Positions 24,471 to 35,310 of a stretch of 64,000 bases of DNA are shown in pieces. Positions within the stretch are counted from its first letter, which is position 1, and the number at the start of each line of letters is the position of its first letter. Source of the DNA: Capitulum mitella (taxonomy: Eukaryota; Arthropoda; Thecostraca; Pollicipedomorpha; Pollicipedidae); the NCBI GenBank assembly GCA_030062745.1, contig CP099847.1, forward strand, positions 604,304-668,303, read 5' to 3'. Position numbers and translations under genes: made by a program. The notes below the pieces were generated by a model. That model was not told the DNA's origin. It did no database searches and saw only the letters and a list, made by a program, of their open reading frames with translations.

Positions 24471-26561
24471 ATTTGTCGGTGGTTCATCTCATATTCATTT
24501 CAGTGAAACGCTCCTGAAAAATCCCAGATGCTTGTATTGGCTGAAATATTTGTACGCACCGAAACGCCAATGAAACATTTTGCGACTAAATACCGAATTA
24601 AAAGGAGATTAAACGTTCTTTGAGCTATCGGTATTCGTAATCAAACACCAAAGCCTCAAGCAACATGCACATGCTAATTTGACTCAGTTCGATGTCTTGT
24701 CTTGCTATAACGCTATGTCATCGTTGGTTGTGCTATTGAACATATGAAGCAGGAAAGCAAATATGTAAGCTTACGTGGGCCATTAATGACTCGACGTGTC
24801 GGTTGTTTATCCTACATTCCACACTTGGTATCCTCTGATCAAATCCGTGAAAACAACGGAAACGCACAAGCAGTGGTGTACGTGCTGTTTTACAGCACGT
24901 TATAGCAGCACGTCACGTCCTGGTCATATACCGGGAGGTATGAAGAAAATTTCAACGGTTTTCTTCACAGGGCAGTTAGTCGCGTTGTCCTTGAAAAGGT
25001 GACTTTTTCCAAGTACTGCAACCCGGCAGGAGCGGGAGACTGAAAGCCAAACCGCGGGCACTGACCACGGCAAAAAGTCGGGCATTGACGACCGGCACAA
25101 CAGCGCCAGAAACCGAGCCGCAGAGCACACTGACTGCTCAGCTGGATGAGTCAGGACCAATCCAGGTCAGCGATCCCCCCGTCCGCGGCTGTCATAGTCC
25201 CCCATGGCCGGGTGCCATTGCAGGCCGACATTTCACGATGCCGCCCCGCCGCGGATGGCGGTTTCCGCGTTTGGCGCTCCGCCGCCGCCGCCGCAGCTCG
25301 CGGTCGCTATCCGGGTCAGTGGGCCACCGCGGGGGCGCGTCCACGCCGGGCGACTGGGACGCGACCGCGACCTTGCCTCCAGCTGCCGGCCGCCAGGGTC
25401 AGCGGTGACTGGGCGCTTCAGCGCGGCCGCGTCCCGTGTTTTGCGGCGCGCCGCGCGTCCCGTGTGGCGGCCGGGCCGACTTTACGCCGAACGGGCCACG
25501 GCCGACGCGCCGGCGGTCTTCGAGCCAGCCGGCGGACACCGAAGCTTCCGGTTCGCCGAAGAAGCCAGGGTGGAAGCTGCGGCGGTTGGCGTGGCAACGA
25601 GCATGCCGGGAGTCTGCCCGCAGGAGGCTGATTGATCCGTGCGCTGGGCGACAGCCCAGAATAACGGAGGAAATTCCGATCGGTGACCACCATAGTCGAT
25701 AAACACTAAGTCATAAAATGCACTGTGCAGTTTTCATGGTCGACACTTCCTGCTGCATACGCCACGACCCCGATCGCCTTCCCCTATGCAGGATTAAGGT
25801 CATCGATTTGGTTGTGCACCGCCTAATAACTTAACCACAGTGTCGCGTCCCTTCCGTCTAAAAACAGTAAATGTGTATCGAGCAAACAATCCGCTCTTTC
25901 GTAAACTGGCCGAATGATGCAGCGTCTTGTGCTTATATTTATTACCGTACATCGGGACTGGGATCTATAATTCTTCAGCTTCCCGCAACTAACATCATTT
26001 TTTAGAGATTTTAGCATGAGGACTGTCACACTGACTGGAAATAAACGAGCTGGAATCCTATTCGCATCGCGAATAATTTTGGAAATATCCCGCTATGCTT
26101 AAGACCATGTGACAGTGCATGATGTGATGTGCTTGGTTGTGACAACCAATATATTTACGGCCCATAGATAAAACACCACATGTTCTTGTTCCAGTCTCCT
26201 TACGATTACATCTGAATGAAGCATATGAGCGGGAACCTCGGAAAACTGGATGGTTGATGACAGATTTTACGCAGTTTTTCCATCCTTAACCTTAAGGCCT
26301 TAAGGTTAAGGTCAAGGTTAACGTTAAGGTCAAAGTCAAAAGCTCGGGAGAAGAATAGGGGGCATGTCTCCATGGCTCCTCGCATTTCAACGCCCATGTA
26401 AGGACAACAAGAAATAAGCGATCCACATTTCTACTAAGGGCATGCCACTGCACCGTTTATCATATGACAGAAATATCAGACTTTCGTGGGAAACGGTAAA
26501 CCTAAATGGACTCGGGCCTAGCAGAAACAGATGAATGGCGCAATCAGTCCAGTGATCTGAG

Positions 26562-26594
26562 TCCTGCGAACTCGCGAAAAGCGAGTTCGCAGGA
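26562..26594. other. Perfect 14-bp hairpin with GAAAA loop
   Basis: TCCTGCGAACTCGC is followed by GAAAA and then by its exact reverse complement. There is no poly-T run or gene end nearby. Function unknown. Confidence 0.8.
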
Positions 26595-27287
26595 ATTAAA
26601 CGCAGGAAAAAATTTATTCAGCAATGGTGCCGCTCCACCGTCCGTTTCAGCAAGGCCTCCGAGCCCGAGAGCAGAGCGATCTCGAAGGCAAACACCACTT
26701 TGCCCCTCTAAGGCTTCTCTTTCAACAATCATGCCTCTGATCGTTTCAGGGAAGCTGGAAGAAACCTTGAAACCACTGAGTCGTCCCTAAATTAGCAAAG
26801 TCCTGCTTCCCTGCACAATGTCGATGATTCAGTCGTCGCATTGTTTCTGAATTTCGAGAATGGCGGCTCACGGACGTAGTGCACTACGCAGTGCCATGTG
26901 CGTGGAGGCGTTCCATTGTCTCACGGTGAAATTCGGCCACACATTTGGCCGGCAGAGCTGAAAATTCCGGCGCACGCTGACGGCCAAGAATTATCAGGGT
27001 CCCAGGCCGGAAATAAATCCTACGCGTCTGGCGAACAGGGAGGTAATTTTGCGCTGTTGCGAAACCAGTCAGGGACCACCGCAGAGCAGAACCAAAAACC
27101 ACACACAGAAAGCAAATGTGACGAGGTCACCGGCCGGAACTGTTAGTGCGCTTCATCGTCCAACACCGGCAAAGAGCATCGCATCATTGTAACGCCGGCC
27201 CCAGCCGCCGGAGCCTGCGTCACGTGACCAATACGCTGAAAGACGGCCGGGTCACGTGGCGTGGCGGCGGCCTTGTTGACCGCGGCA

Positions 27288-27302
27288 GGGGGGGGGGGGG
27301 GG
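27288..27302 (+). repeat. G homopolymer (15)
   Basis: An uninterrupted run of G about 30 bp upstream of the TATA-like box of protease A. Similar G or C runs occur near 1290, 4550, 23495 and 57490. Confidence 0.85.
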
Positions 27303-27332
27303 CAGGGGCTTCCCAGCAAGGAGCAGGCGCTG

Positions 27333-27340
27333 TATTAAAG
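27333..27340 (+). promoter_or_regulatory. TATA-like box of protease A
   Basis: TATTAAAG lies 93 bp before the ATG at 27426. Protease B has TACTTAAA 95 bp before its ATG, so the two promoters keep almost the same spacing. Confidence 0.5.
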
Positions 27341-27425
27341 AGCGGGAAGCGGAACAGACTGGCAGAGCGGTAGTAGTTCCCGAGTGGAGGGCCGACTCGC
27401 TGGGGCTTGCCGCTCGTCGGGAGAA

Positions 27426-30400
27426 ATGGCTCAAGATTGGGCGAGGACGGTTCTGGTGGTGACGGCTGCTGTGCTTGTTACGGAGGCGACCAATTGTAAG
27501 TTTAAAACAAAACGGCCATCCCTGTTTTGCGGAGGTGGTCCTGATGAGCCAGCTCAGAACGTGATATTGGAATAGAATGGAAATCATTCGCAAACCATGG
27601 TTGTGCGGAATTCTAAATATGTTTTTGTGTTATATCTCGGTGCAGTTTCCATACATTAGATCCGATTTCCTCCACATCAGGTACCGCCTCCCATAACCCG
27701 ACTTTTGCGTCGCCGTTTTCATTTCGCATGCATCTCTCTAAGCATGATGTATGGCAAAAAATATAGGTCATTGCTGTCCTTGCGAACAGACCCGGCGGCA
27801 TGGTGGAGATTTTACACAATTAATGGGTTAGTTCCATCAGGATCTTAATCGTTCACCTCATTTAACGACGTCAACACCGTACGTCCCACGTTCAAGGCAG
27901 TGTTGATCATGATTATCCCAGTTTTCCAAGGACTTTCAGATATGCCCATCATAAATGGACCTTTCCATTCCAGTTTTTACAAAGCCAGCTGAAATGAAAC
28001 GAATCTGGAACATCCCGAATGTTGCTCCATGGAGATCTGGCATTGCCATGCTACTTAACACTTCCACTTAACTTATAGATGTCGAAATGAACGAAACATA
28101 ATCGCTACAGTGCACTGGTCATCTTGCTGTATGTGAGATGGGTAGCCTTAGACGAGCGTACAGCTAGAGTCTGAGACAAGTCCGATGTTTCAGCAGCCCA
28201 GATTTTCTTAACCGTATGCCATACATGTTGACTTCTTCCGAGTGGCAGGAGCTGAGACACTTTTGCAGCTGTCGCCGGAACAGCCTTATGCCCGGGACCA
28301 AGTGCCTGCCTCCGCGCCTCGCTGTTCCGCGCAGTTTACGACGCGCTCGCGGCGGTGGAGCCCCCATGACCGTGCCGCCGTTCCAGTGGCGGACGTGCCG
28401 TGCGGGCAGCAGCAGATTCTGGCGGCCCGCTTCAAGATTGTCGGCGGAAAGGCGGCTTATCACGGCGAGCACCCGTGGACCGTGTCGCTGCAACAGAACG
28501 GCAAACACTTCTGCGGCGGCACCATCATCAGCAGCCAGTACATCATCACGGCCAGCCACTGTCTGAGGAGGTGAGTTAGTGCAGCGCGTTAATTCGTACT
28601 GTTTCCGGCCTAGAGTTAGCATGAGCTGGGGGAAATGTCAGCTATGACTCTTCCTCGTAACTGCCCTGCCCCGAGCCAGTGAAGTCGCAGCCAAGCTGAT
28701 GCGACTGCTGCGAAACTAACTGATTTATGGACAATGTACGGGGACCTTGCCACTGCGATTCCTCGTTTTCGGCGCTCATCTTTCGTGGATTCCATCAGCC
28801 CGCGAGGCGTCGGTCCTCGGTAACGTAACACGTTTCAGAGACCGTTCACTTGCCTTCGCTCTGACCGGGATGGTTTCGGCAGGCGATCCAGCGGTTCCGT
28901 CTCCGTGGTCGCCGGCGAACACGACCTTACTCGGGCCGAGAGTTCGCAGCGGAAGTACAGGGTGGCTCAGATCATCCGGCACAAGGGCTACCGCTACCCG
29001 AGCTTCCGGGACGACATCGCCCTGCTCAGACTGTCCGATAAGGTCGGTTACACCGCTGAGGCCCTCCGACAAGATAGCTAACCCCGTTCAGATTCCTCGA
29101 TAAGGTCGGTAACACCGCTCAGACTCTCCGATAAAGTCGGTAACACCGTTGAGACTCTCCGATAAGGTCGGTAATACCGCTCAGACTATCAGATAAGGTC
29201 AGTAACACCGCTCGAACTCTCAGATGAGGTCGGTAACACCGCTCGGACTATCAGATAAGGTCGGTAACACCGTTCGAACTCTCAGATAAGGTGGTAATCG
29301 CGCTTAGACTGGATCAAGACTAGACAAGGCCAGATCTCTGACGAGGTCCGTGAATTGAGGCCATTTTCATATTTTAGAAGGTTAGTACCCTTACTTCTGC
29401 CCCAGGCAAAGGACAAGGTCGGCTGTTGCAGAGTACAGCGCTACAGACTCCCGTGGAAGGCATCGACGGCAAACGCTGTTATTCCAATCGCTGCACGGTG
29501 CGAACTGCAACTGAGTTGTCTCTTCCTCTGATGTGACTGCATTTCCACTTCGTGGAAAAGGAGTGATCCTTCACTGTCATGCCGCTAGCCAGCATGTGTA
29601 TTACTGAAGTTATTTAAGACCAACACCGTAACCCGGTTTATATCGGCTTCGGGTTGTTGGCCAGTACTGTCAGACAGTGCGTATTTGTCTTAGTTAATGT
29701 GTCTACGTTTAAGATTCTTTGGAATCTTTGTCGTCAGCTAACGTTTGCCTGTTTCAGCTGATGTGATGATGTTTCAGAACGTCTGGCAGTGCCGTCACCC
29801 GGTGCATGCTTGTTTCAGCTGACGTGTTGATGTTGCAGTTCGTCTGGGACCATTGCCATGAGGCGGTTCGTGTTTGTTTCAGCTGATGTGCTGATACTTT
29901 AGCTTATCTGGTATTTGCGAGTACTGTCAGCAGGTGTGTGCTTGTTTCAGCTAACGTGTTGTTACAGGTCGTCTGGGACCATTACCGCCAGCCGGTGTGG
30001 ATTTGTTTCAGCTGATGTATTGGCGTTACAGATCGCATCCGTAACCATTACCGCCAGCCGGTGTGTATTTGTTTCAGCCGGCGTGTTGTTGTTACAGATC
30101 GCCTGGGACCAGTACCGTCAGCCGGTGTGTCTTCCGAGCTCGTCCCCCGAGCACGGCGACCCGGCCACCGTGGCAGGCTGGGGATGGCTCGGCGAGTATA
30201 GCAAAGGTCAGGTCAACCGGCCACCCACGCGTCAAGTTATCGTAAATGAGCCGTTAGCGGTTAGTTTGGGCCGAAGTGGTTTGCCGGATCAAACGATTTT
30301 CTGAAGTGGATAAACATTGGATGCTCTATGGTATGAGCGCTTCTGGTGTACAGTTTATAGTGATGGCTGTTAGTCATTTGTGTGCTAAAAGAAGCACGCG

Positions 30401-31855
30401 GTGTTAAGAATGGTCCAAATATTTTCTAAATATCGGACTGCAATGCCACATGCATTGTATGTATGTATGTATGTATGTATGTATGCATGCACCACCGCTC
30501 AGAAGAGATCGCTTGCCTTTCCACCCCAGATGTCGACTAATTTCCGTTCATTGATCTTGACTGAATGCATTTTAATTTCTGGATCCTTGTAGACGAATCT
30601 TTACTTGGACAGATTCAGAACTGAAAGAGACTCCTTTCTTGGAACACTTGGTAGAACAGGCACTTTTTTAGACTTCCTGATAAACGAATAAGTTTAAGAG
30701 CTGAAATGTGCTTATCGAATAGCCACCTATGTTTTAAATGATGGCTACATTTTACCGCAGCTTTTGTTCGTGACCCCTGCTCCACGAATTCGAAACAATG
30801 CCCGCCGGCCCGAGAAATGTGGTACGGCCGCGGCTGGGCTTTGGCTGACAGCTTGAACTGATGTCACGTGCCGCAACCGTTGACGCCGCGTGCACGTGCC
30901 GACACAGGCGGTCAGCCGGCGGACGTGCTGCAGCGGGCCGACGTGCCGATCGTGACCCGCGGCACGTGCTCGAGCTGGTTCCGCCAGGCCGGCCGGGGGA
31001 TATTTATCAGGCGGGGGCAGATGTGTGCCGGATACAAGAGCGGCGGAGTGGACGGTTGTCAGGTGAGAAGTGTGAGCTGTCGGGTGAAAATGAGAGATGC
31101 CAGGTTGGACACATGAGCTATCGGAAGAGAAATGTGAGATTTCAAATGAGAACAGGGAGTGTCATGCTGAAAATTGGGTTCAGTCACGTGAAAACCTCGG
31201 GTTGTCACGTGAAAACTGTGGACTTTTGGGTGAAAAACGTTGGCTGTCGGATAGGAATAAAAGCCGGCTTTCGAGAACGAATAGACATCCATTAAAAACT
31301 GTCGACTGTCTTATGAACAATCGTGAAAAGAACTATGAACAGTCGTGTGGATAGCGCTTCTGTGGTATGAAACGGAATGGTTTCCTCTTCGTTAATCGCA
31401 TTTTGGAGTCAGCGGGAATGCCGGTAAACATACCAAGTGTAAGATGGCGTAAAATATCATCGGCGCCATCGCCATTTGAAACCGGTCGGTGGGTTGACCG
31501 TGAAACTCAGAAAACACGGGAGAAGAGCCGGACTATATCCTGACGTCTGAGGTCAAGCCTAAGGCCAGCTGGCCCTTCCTGGCGTCCATGGGTCAGGGCG
31601 GTAACGGTGGACCGTTGGTGGTCAGAAGCGGGGGGAAATTCACCCTGGTGTGAATGGTCCGTGACTTATGCGTTTGCCTGGCGACAGGGTGACAGCGGTG
31701 GACCGCTGGTGGTCAGGAACGGAGGCAAGTACACCCTGGTCGGCCTGGTGTCGGCCGGCATTGGCTGCGCCCGCCCAAACCTGCCGGGCATCTACACCGA
31801 CATCCACGAGTACATGGACTGGATCCTTCGGAACGCCCCCGGGACGGGCAGCTAG
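27426..31855 (+). CDS. Secreted trypsin-like serine protease A
   Basis: Six exons: 27426-27495, 28387-28570, 28883-29042, 30098-30206, 30908-31062 and 31688-31855. Phases fit throughout and give 281 residues. Residues 1-21 are a signal peptide ([20 protein letters not shown]). A short propeptide with Cys29 precedes the activation site RFK40/IVGG44. The catalytic triad is His81 (TASHC), Asp129 (RDDIALLRL) and Ser229 (GDSGGP). The S1-pocket Asp is in VDGCQ, predicting cleavage after Arg or Lys. Eight cysteines fit four standard disulfides, including propeptide Cys to PVC. There is no clip or other accessory domain. The physiological substrate is unknown; digestion, cuticle, clotting or immune roles are all possible. 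Three intron ends carry splice-site arrays. Confidence 0.92.
29018..29312 (+). repeat. 31-bp tandem array seeded by the exon 3 splice donor of protease A
   Basis: Units beginning GATAAGGTCGGTAACACCG recur at 29037, 29068 (degenerate), 29099, 29130, 29161, 29192, 29223, 29254 and 29285, each exactly 31 bp apart. The first unit is the true exon end plus intron start (TCCGATAAG/GTCGGTTACACC). The following units repeat coding bases and donor together, so most of about nine copies keep a potential 5' splice site. The period is not a multiple of three. Confidence 0.92.
29750..30097 (+). repeat. 61-68-bp tandem array seeded by the exon 4 splice acceptor of protease A
   Basis: GTTTCAG recurs at 29751, 29812, 29876, 29944, 30005 and 30071. 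Each unit also carries a downstream ...TTACAG-like acceptor and a decayed copy of the exon 4 start (encoding roughly WDxYRQPVC). The real acceptor is GTTGTTACAG at 30088-30097. Intermediate copies keep stretches such as GTCTGGGACCATTACCGCCA. Confidence 0.88.
30455..30490. repeat. (TATG)n microsatellite
   Basis: About eight ATGT units within intron 4 of protease A. Confidence 0.9.
31057..31270 (+). repeat. ~21-bp degenerate array seeded by the exon 5 splice donor of protease A
   Basis: Starting at the exon end TGTCAG/GTGAGAAGTGTGAGC, similar units follow at about 31078 (TGTCGGGTGAAAATGAGAGA), 31098, 31119, 31140, 31160, 31180, 31203, 31224 and 31245. The shared pattern is TGTCNGGTGAAAA. Units are more diverged than in the 31-bp array, but the 21-bp spacing is clear. 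Confidence 0.75.
31597..31653 (+). pseudogene. Dead partial duplicate of the catalytic-serine exon of protease A
   Basis: This reads [18 protein letters not shown] then a stop, against [18 protein letters not shown] in the functional exon 91 bp downstream. An acceptor-like TCAG precedes it. Asp194 is Gly, catalytic Ser195 is Asn, and the frame ends after 18 codons. Inclusion in the mRNA would give an inactive, truncated protein. It is a tandem partial copy that has decayed. Confidence 0.8.
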
Positions 31856-32492
31856 GCAGCACGCGGCGGCGTCTGGTCTGCCGAACGAAATACCTCCGAG
31901 TCAGCTCACGTCGCCGGCTGAAGCCCTTCAGTCTAGCTCGAAATATTCCTTTCAGTATTTTTCCGGGACGCATATTCTTTGGCCCCCACTACTTCTTGAC
32001 TTTGTGTATTGTCCTTTTGCTTTACTTTGAACGTTGTCTCCAAAATGACTACTGGGTTTGCAAGCTTTGTTATCCGCATAGGGTGCGCCAACTATTTACC
32101 GATGTGAAGCCTGGTATGTGACCGTTGGCGTTGTTTTTGCCGTTTCCTTTTCGCAGCGTGTGTTGTTAAATGCAGTGTTGCCATTGTCACGGATAGCTGC
32201 TCTGACGGCTCCAGTGCTACTTATCCTGCGGTTCATCGCAGCGGAATACTGTTTGGTCTTGTTATGCCAATCTCAGGGTCAAATGGTGCTGCTTATTTTT
32301 GCATTGATCAAGCCTTTCTTGGCAAAACCTTGGTGTGTTTTGTTGTGTTTTCTGAAGTTATATAAATGCAGGCTGAGCTTATATAAATGTATTTAACTGG
32401 CAGTGACGTTGCACTCAATTCATCCACACTCCCATGTGTTAGAAAAATGCCTATATGTGTACACACCAGAGTAATACGAGTGCCATCTACAT

Positions 32493-32498
32493 AATAAA
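32493..32498 (+). terminator. Candidate polyadenylation signal of protease A
   Basis: An AATAAA hexamer 638 bp after the stop codon. No other canonical hexamer was noticed between. Uncertain without transcript data. Confidence 0.3.
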
Positions 32499-32819
32499 AT
32501 GCATGATATGTCTTGCAAAACGTTGCGATTTGTCCAAACAGATGAGTGGTTTGCAAAACACCACGGAAGTTTTTTCAAACAAGTATGTCTATCAAATGCC
32601 TTTTTTATTCCACTGCTGGGTACTCGAGTTAACGGAAACATTACGTCTGCACGGTTCAGTACGAAACAAAACATATTTCGAAGGATTGCTAGAACAGCCT
32701 ACTTAAACGAAAGTGGAGTTTTGATAAGTATGAGGTCTTGAGGTAAGATTTATTTCAGTTTTGTTTTCAAGCTTTCTCTTCATCCATATCCCGTTCATGA
32801 CCGTCGTAATATACGATAC

Positions 32820-33290
32820 GCGTGAGGACATTTTAAATCAAAGCTGTATGACCTGACTCGATAGTAACCTAAGACTTGGCACACAGGTAAAGAACACCGT
32901 CTTACATAATAAACATTCCATTTTTAATAAGCCCTAAAAATCGGATGAAACAACATACTGATTTTTGTCCTTGACCCGACCTTGTGAAATAGACTCCGTC
33001 CAACAAAAAATCGTTTATTTTCCCAGTGCACTATCTGTTCACTCATCTAGAGCTTAAAGTCCTATTTTTAAAAGTCCATTTTTGACAACACCTTTCTGTG
33101 TTATTAGTGTCCAATAATGCCTCAAGTGTCTCCCAAAAACTTGACGTGATTCCCCTCCTTGGCAAATAAAAAATCTTAAAAATTTGAAATAATGCTTAGA
33201 ATGAGTACCTCGCAAAATCCATGAGAGTTCGTGAAGCTCCTCCAGAAATCCTGGAAATGGCGAGTTGAGGCTCAGCTGAAGCTCAGGGAC
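32820..33290 (+). mobile_element. Degenerate truncated copy of the TTAA-type element
   Basis: Parallels 40480-40945 inside the complete element over about 460 bp: GACATTTTA, then a CTTGGNACACA-GTA motif, TGACCTTG-type runs, CTCCCAAAAAC-TTG, and TCGTGAAGCT near the end. Identity is clearly reduced and neither terminus is preserved. Confidence 0.6.
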
Positions 33291-35239
33291 TCTGTGCAAG
33301 TAGGCTGAAGTGTCTCGGGCCCACGGGATGAGCAGCAGACTTCAGCCCTGGTTAAGGCGTAGCGCCACGTAGCGCAATAAAGCCCGTTGTGAAAGATGGT
33401 AGCAATAATTTCCACATTCAGTGGACACCTTCATACCCCTTTCTCGTAGGTATCTTAATCGGAAAGCGGAACTCCGGAGTGGTGGGTACAGCCGCGGGAA
33501 CCGGTCGGCGCAGGCTGAGGGCGGCTGAGTGAAATGTCCACCATGAAGTATGTAAAAAACCCTATGGTTATCTCGAACGCCCAACCGAGCACGATGACAT
33601 TGAATGACACCCACAGTATCAGTACAGCGATATAATGGAGGAAATGATGAATTCATATATGCTAGGAAGAATATTGCGTGCTGCACTTGACTGCAGAGTC
33701 AATGTTTGACGGCGCCAATGAACAGAATTGTAAAGGATCCTGACTGCCTTCAATGCTAGTCGCGGGCCGTGACCGGTGGATAGGGAAATTGATACCTCTG
33801 GAGTCAACTGCCAGAGGCGGTTAGGCGGCCCGGCCTAGAGCACTTGAAAATCTCGGACTCGATTCGCTCGTGATTGTGTCGTCTCCACTGTATTTTACAC
33901 TGTCCCTTTTACCTACTCTTGAAACGTGGCGCAGGACACTTCCAGTTTTGAGGAGCGTCTGTTCGCAATACACACACGTGTTAGCGGGAGTTATAGATAA
34001 TAAGGCGAAGAAATATGGAACGACTTCAATGGGCTGGAATAGCTCGGGAAGCTGATATCAAGCACGCTTCCTTACCGACACGTCGACACGGTTCCAAAGG
34101 CTGGAATGCGTCGCAGTCCGCGCAAAACACGCACCAATAGTGGGATCCAAAGCCATACGAATCATTTCCAAACGAGCCAGTCATCCCAGGAAGCCGTCAG
34201 TGGTGAACTGCGCAGATACCAGATTCCTATTGACGAGACTATGGACGCTGAAAACAACCCAAAGAAACTCAGTCACAACAATCAGATGTCATACCAACGC
34301 TGCAGAATACGCCATCAAAGATGCCATGAAATACAGTCACCTGTTTCATCAGTACCAATGGTGTTCTAGTTATTTACTATCAAAGGCCTCGTGGAGTCTA
34401 TTGGGACAATTGATGATACCATGGGGAATGCTCCGCCTACGGACTGATTTTGCTAAAGCATTTTGGGCCGATCAAAACATCTCGCTGATGGCGTTTTCGA
34501 CATTCCTTTGCATGATACAACCCTAGCATGGAAACATTAGAGCTCAATGAATCAAAATTACTGGCCTACTTCAAACATTAAGAGGCGGCACTCGAAATGG
34601 CGCCGTATGAGTTCCGATTGCAACAATGTTATTGCAGTTGTCTGGTGTTAATGGGTATAACACCACACACTGAGTTCCTCAGAATGCAAAAAATCTGTTG
34701 CGACGATGAAAAGTTTAGGAATCGAATATCGTTCGAGTATTGTGGGTATGATAATGTCTGTTTTTTTCATAAGCTAAGCCAAATATTTTCCAGTCGGTCG
34801 AACACGTCGCACCAAACGACCAAACGAACGCACAATGGTTTAACTGCCTTTCAAAAAGAGGACATTAGCAATAGTCGCCGAACTAACATTTTGCCAAATG
34901 TATCAAGTCGGAACTTTCATTTTGGTTTCATTGCAAAGCTCTTGCAATTTCCATCTGGTTAGGCGTCGATAAAGATTGAGTTGCTAACGTTATATGTCTC
35001 AAAAAGCAAAGTTATGCATTCTCAAATGTTGGCATTTCTAACACATGGTACTTCGAACCGGTAATTTCGCAAGTTTCTGCTACTAGGGCTCGCCGTTTAC
35101 CTCGTTAAGTAAGGTCGCTGCGCCCCTCTGCATTCCATAGTTTGCACCGATACCGATTTCGAATCGCTCAGATTTCCGGATCTAATCGTAAGAACTGAGT
35201 GATAAAAACAACGTATATCCCGTTATACACTCCTGCGCG

Positions 35240-35310
35240 AGGCTTACATACTTACATTCTGCTTACGCTCAAGTGCATTGCACAGGAGCGTAAGTATGTA
35301 AGCAGAAGGC
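35240..35310. other. Imperfect inverted repeat
   Basis: CTTACATACTTACATTCTGC-TTACGCTC is opposed by GAGCGTAAGTATGTAAGCAG about 20 bp later. It may fold into a cruciform. No gene association. Confidence 0.6.

Larger units (their letters stand above)
20331..27325. other. Intergenic; no gene seen
   Basis: Mostly AT-rich DNA with no recognisable domain. It carries microsatellites, short dispersed repeats, a MITE and a perfect hairpin. A GC-rich patch at about 25085-25640 gives overlapping frames up to 161 codons in two plus-strand phases. Their Arg/Pro/Ala composition and lack of motifs suggest they are not genes, though a promoter or untranslated exon there cannot be excluded. A second, weaker patch is at 23200-23480. 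Confidence 0.45.

Noticed and set aside
25085-25706. Frames of 107-161 codons near 25.3 kb
   Set aside because: Two plus-strand frames and the opposite strand are open together, which points to base composition rather than coding.
26280-26340. TTAAGG/AAGGTC hexamer run as telomere-like repeat
   Set aside because: The unit is irregular and differs from TTAGG or TTAGGG; about ten degenerate units only.
29018-29312. CRISPR-like direct repeats
   Set aside because: Units are contiguous 31-bp tandem repeats without unique spacers, in a eukaryotic intron.
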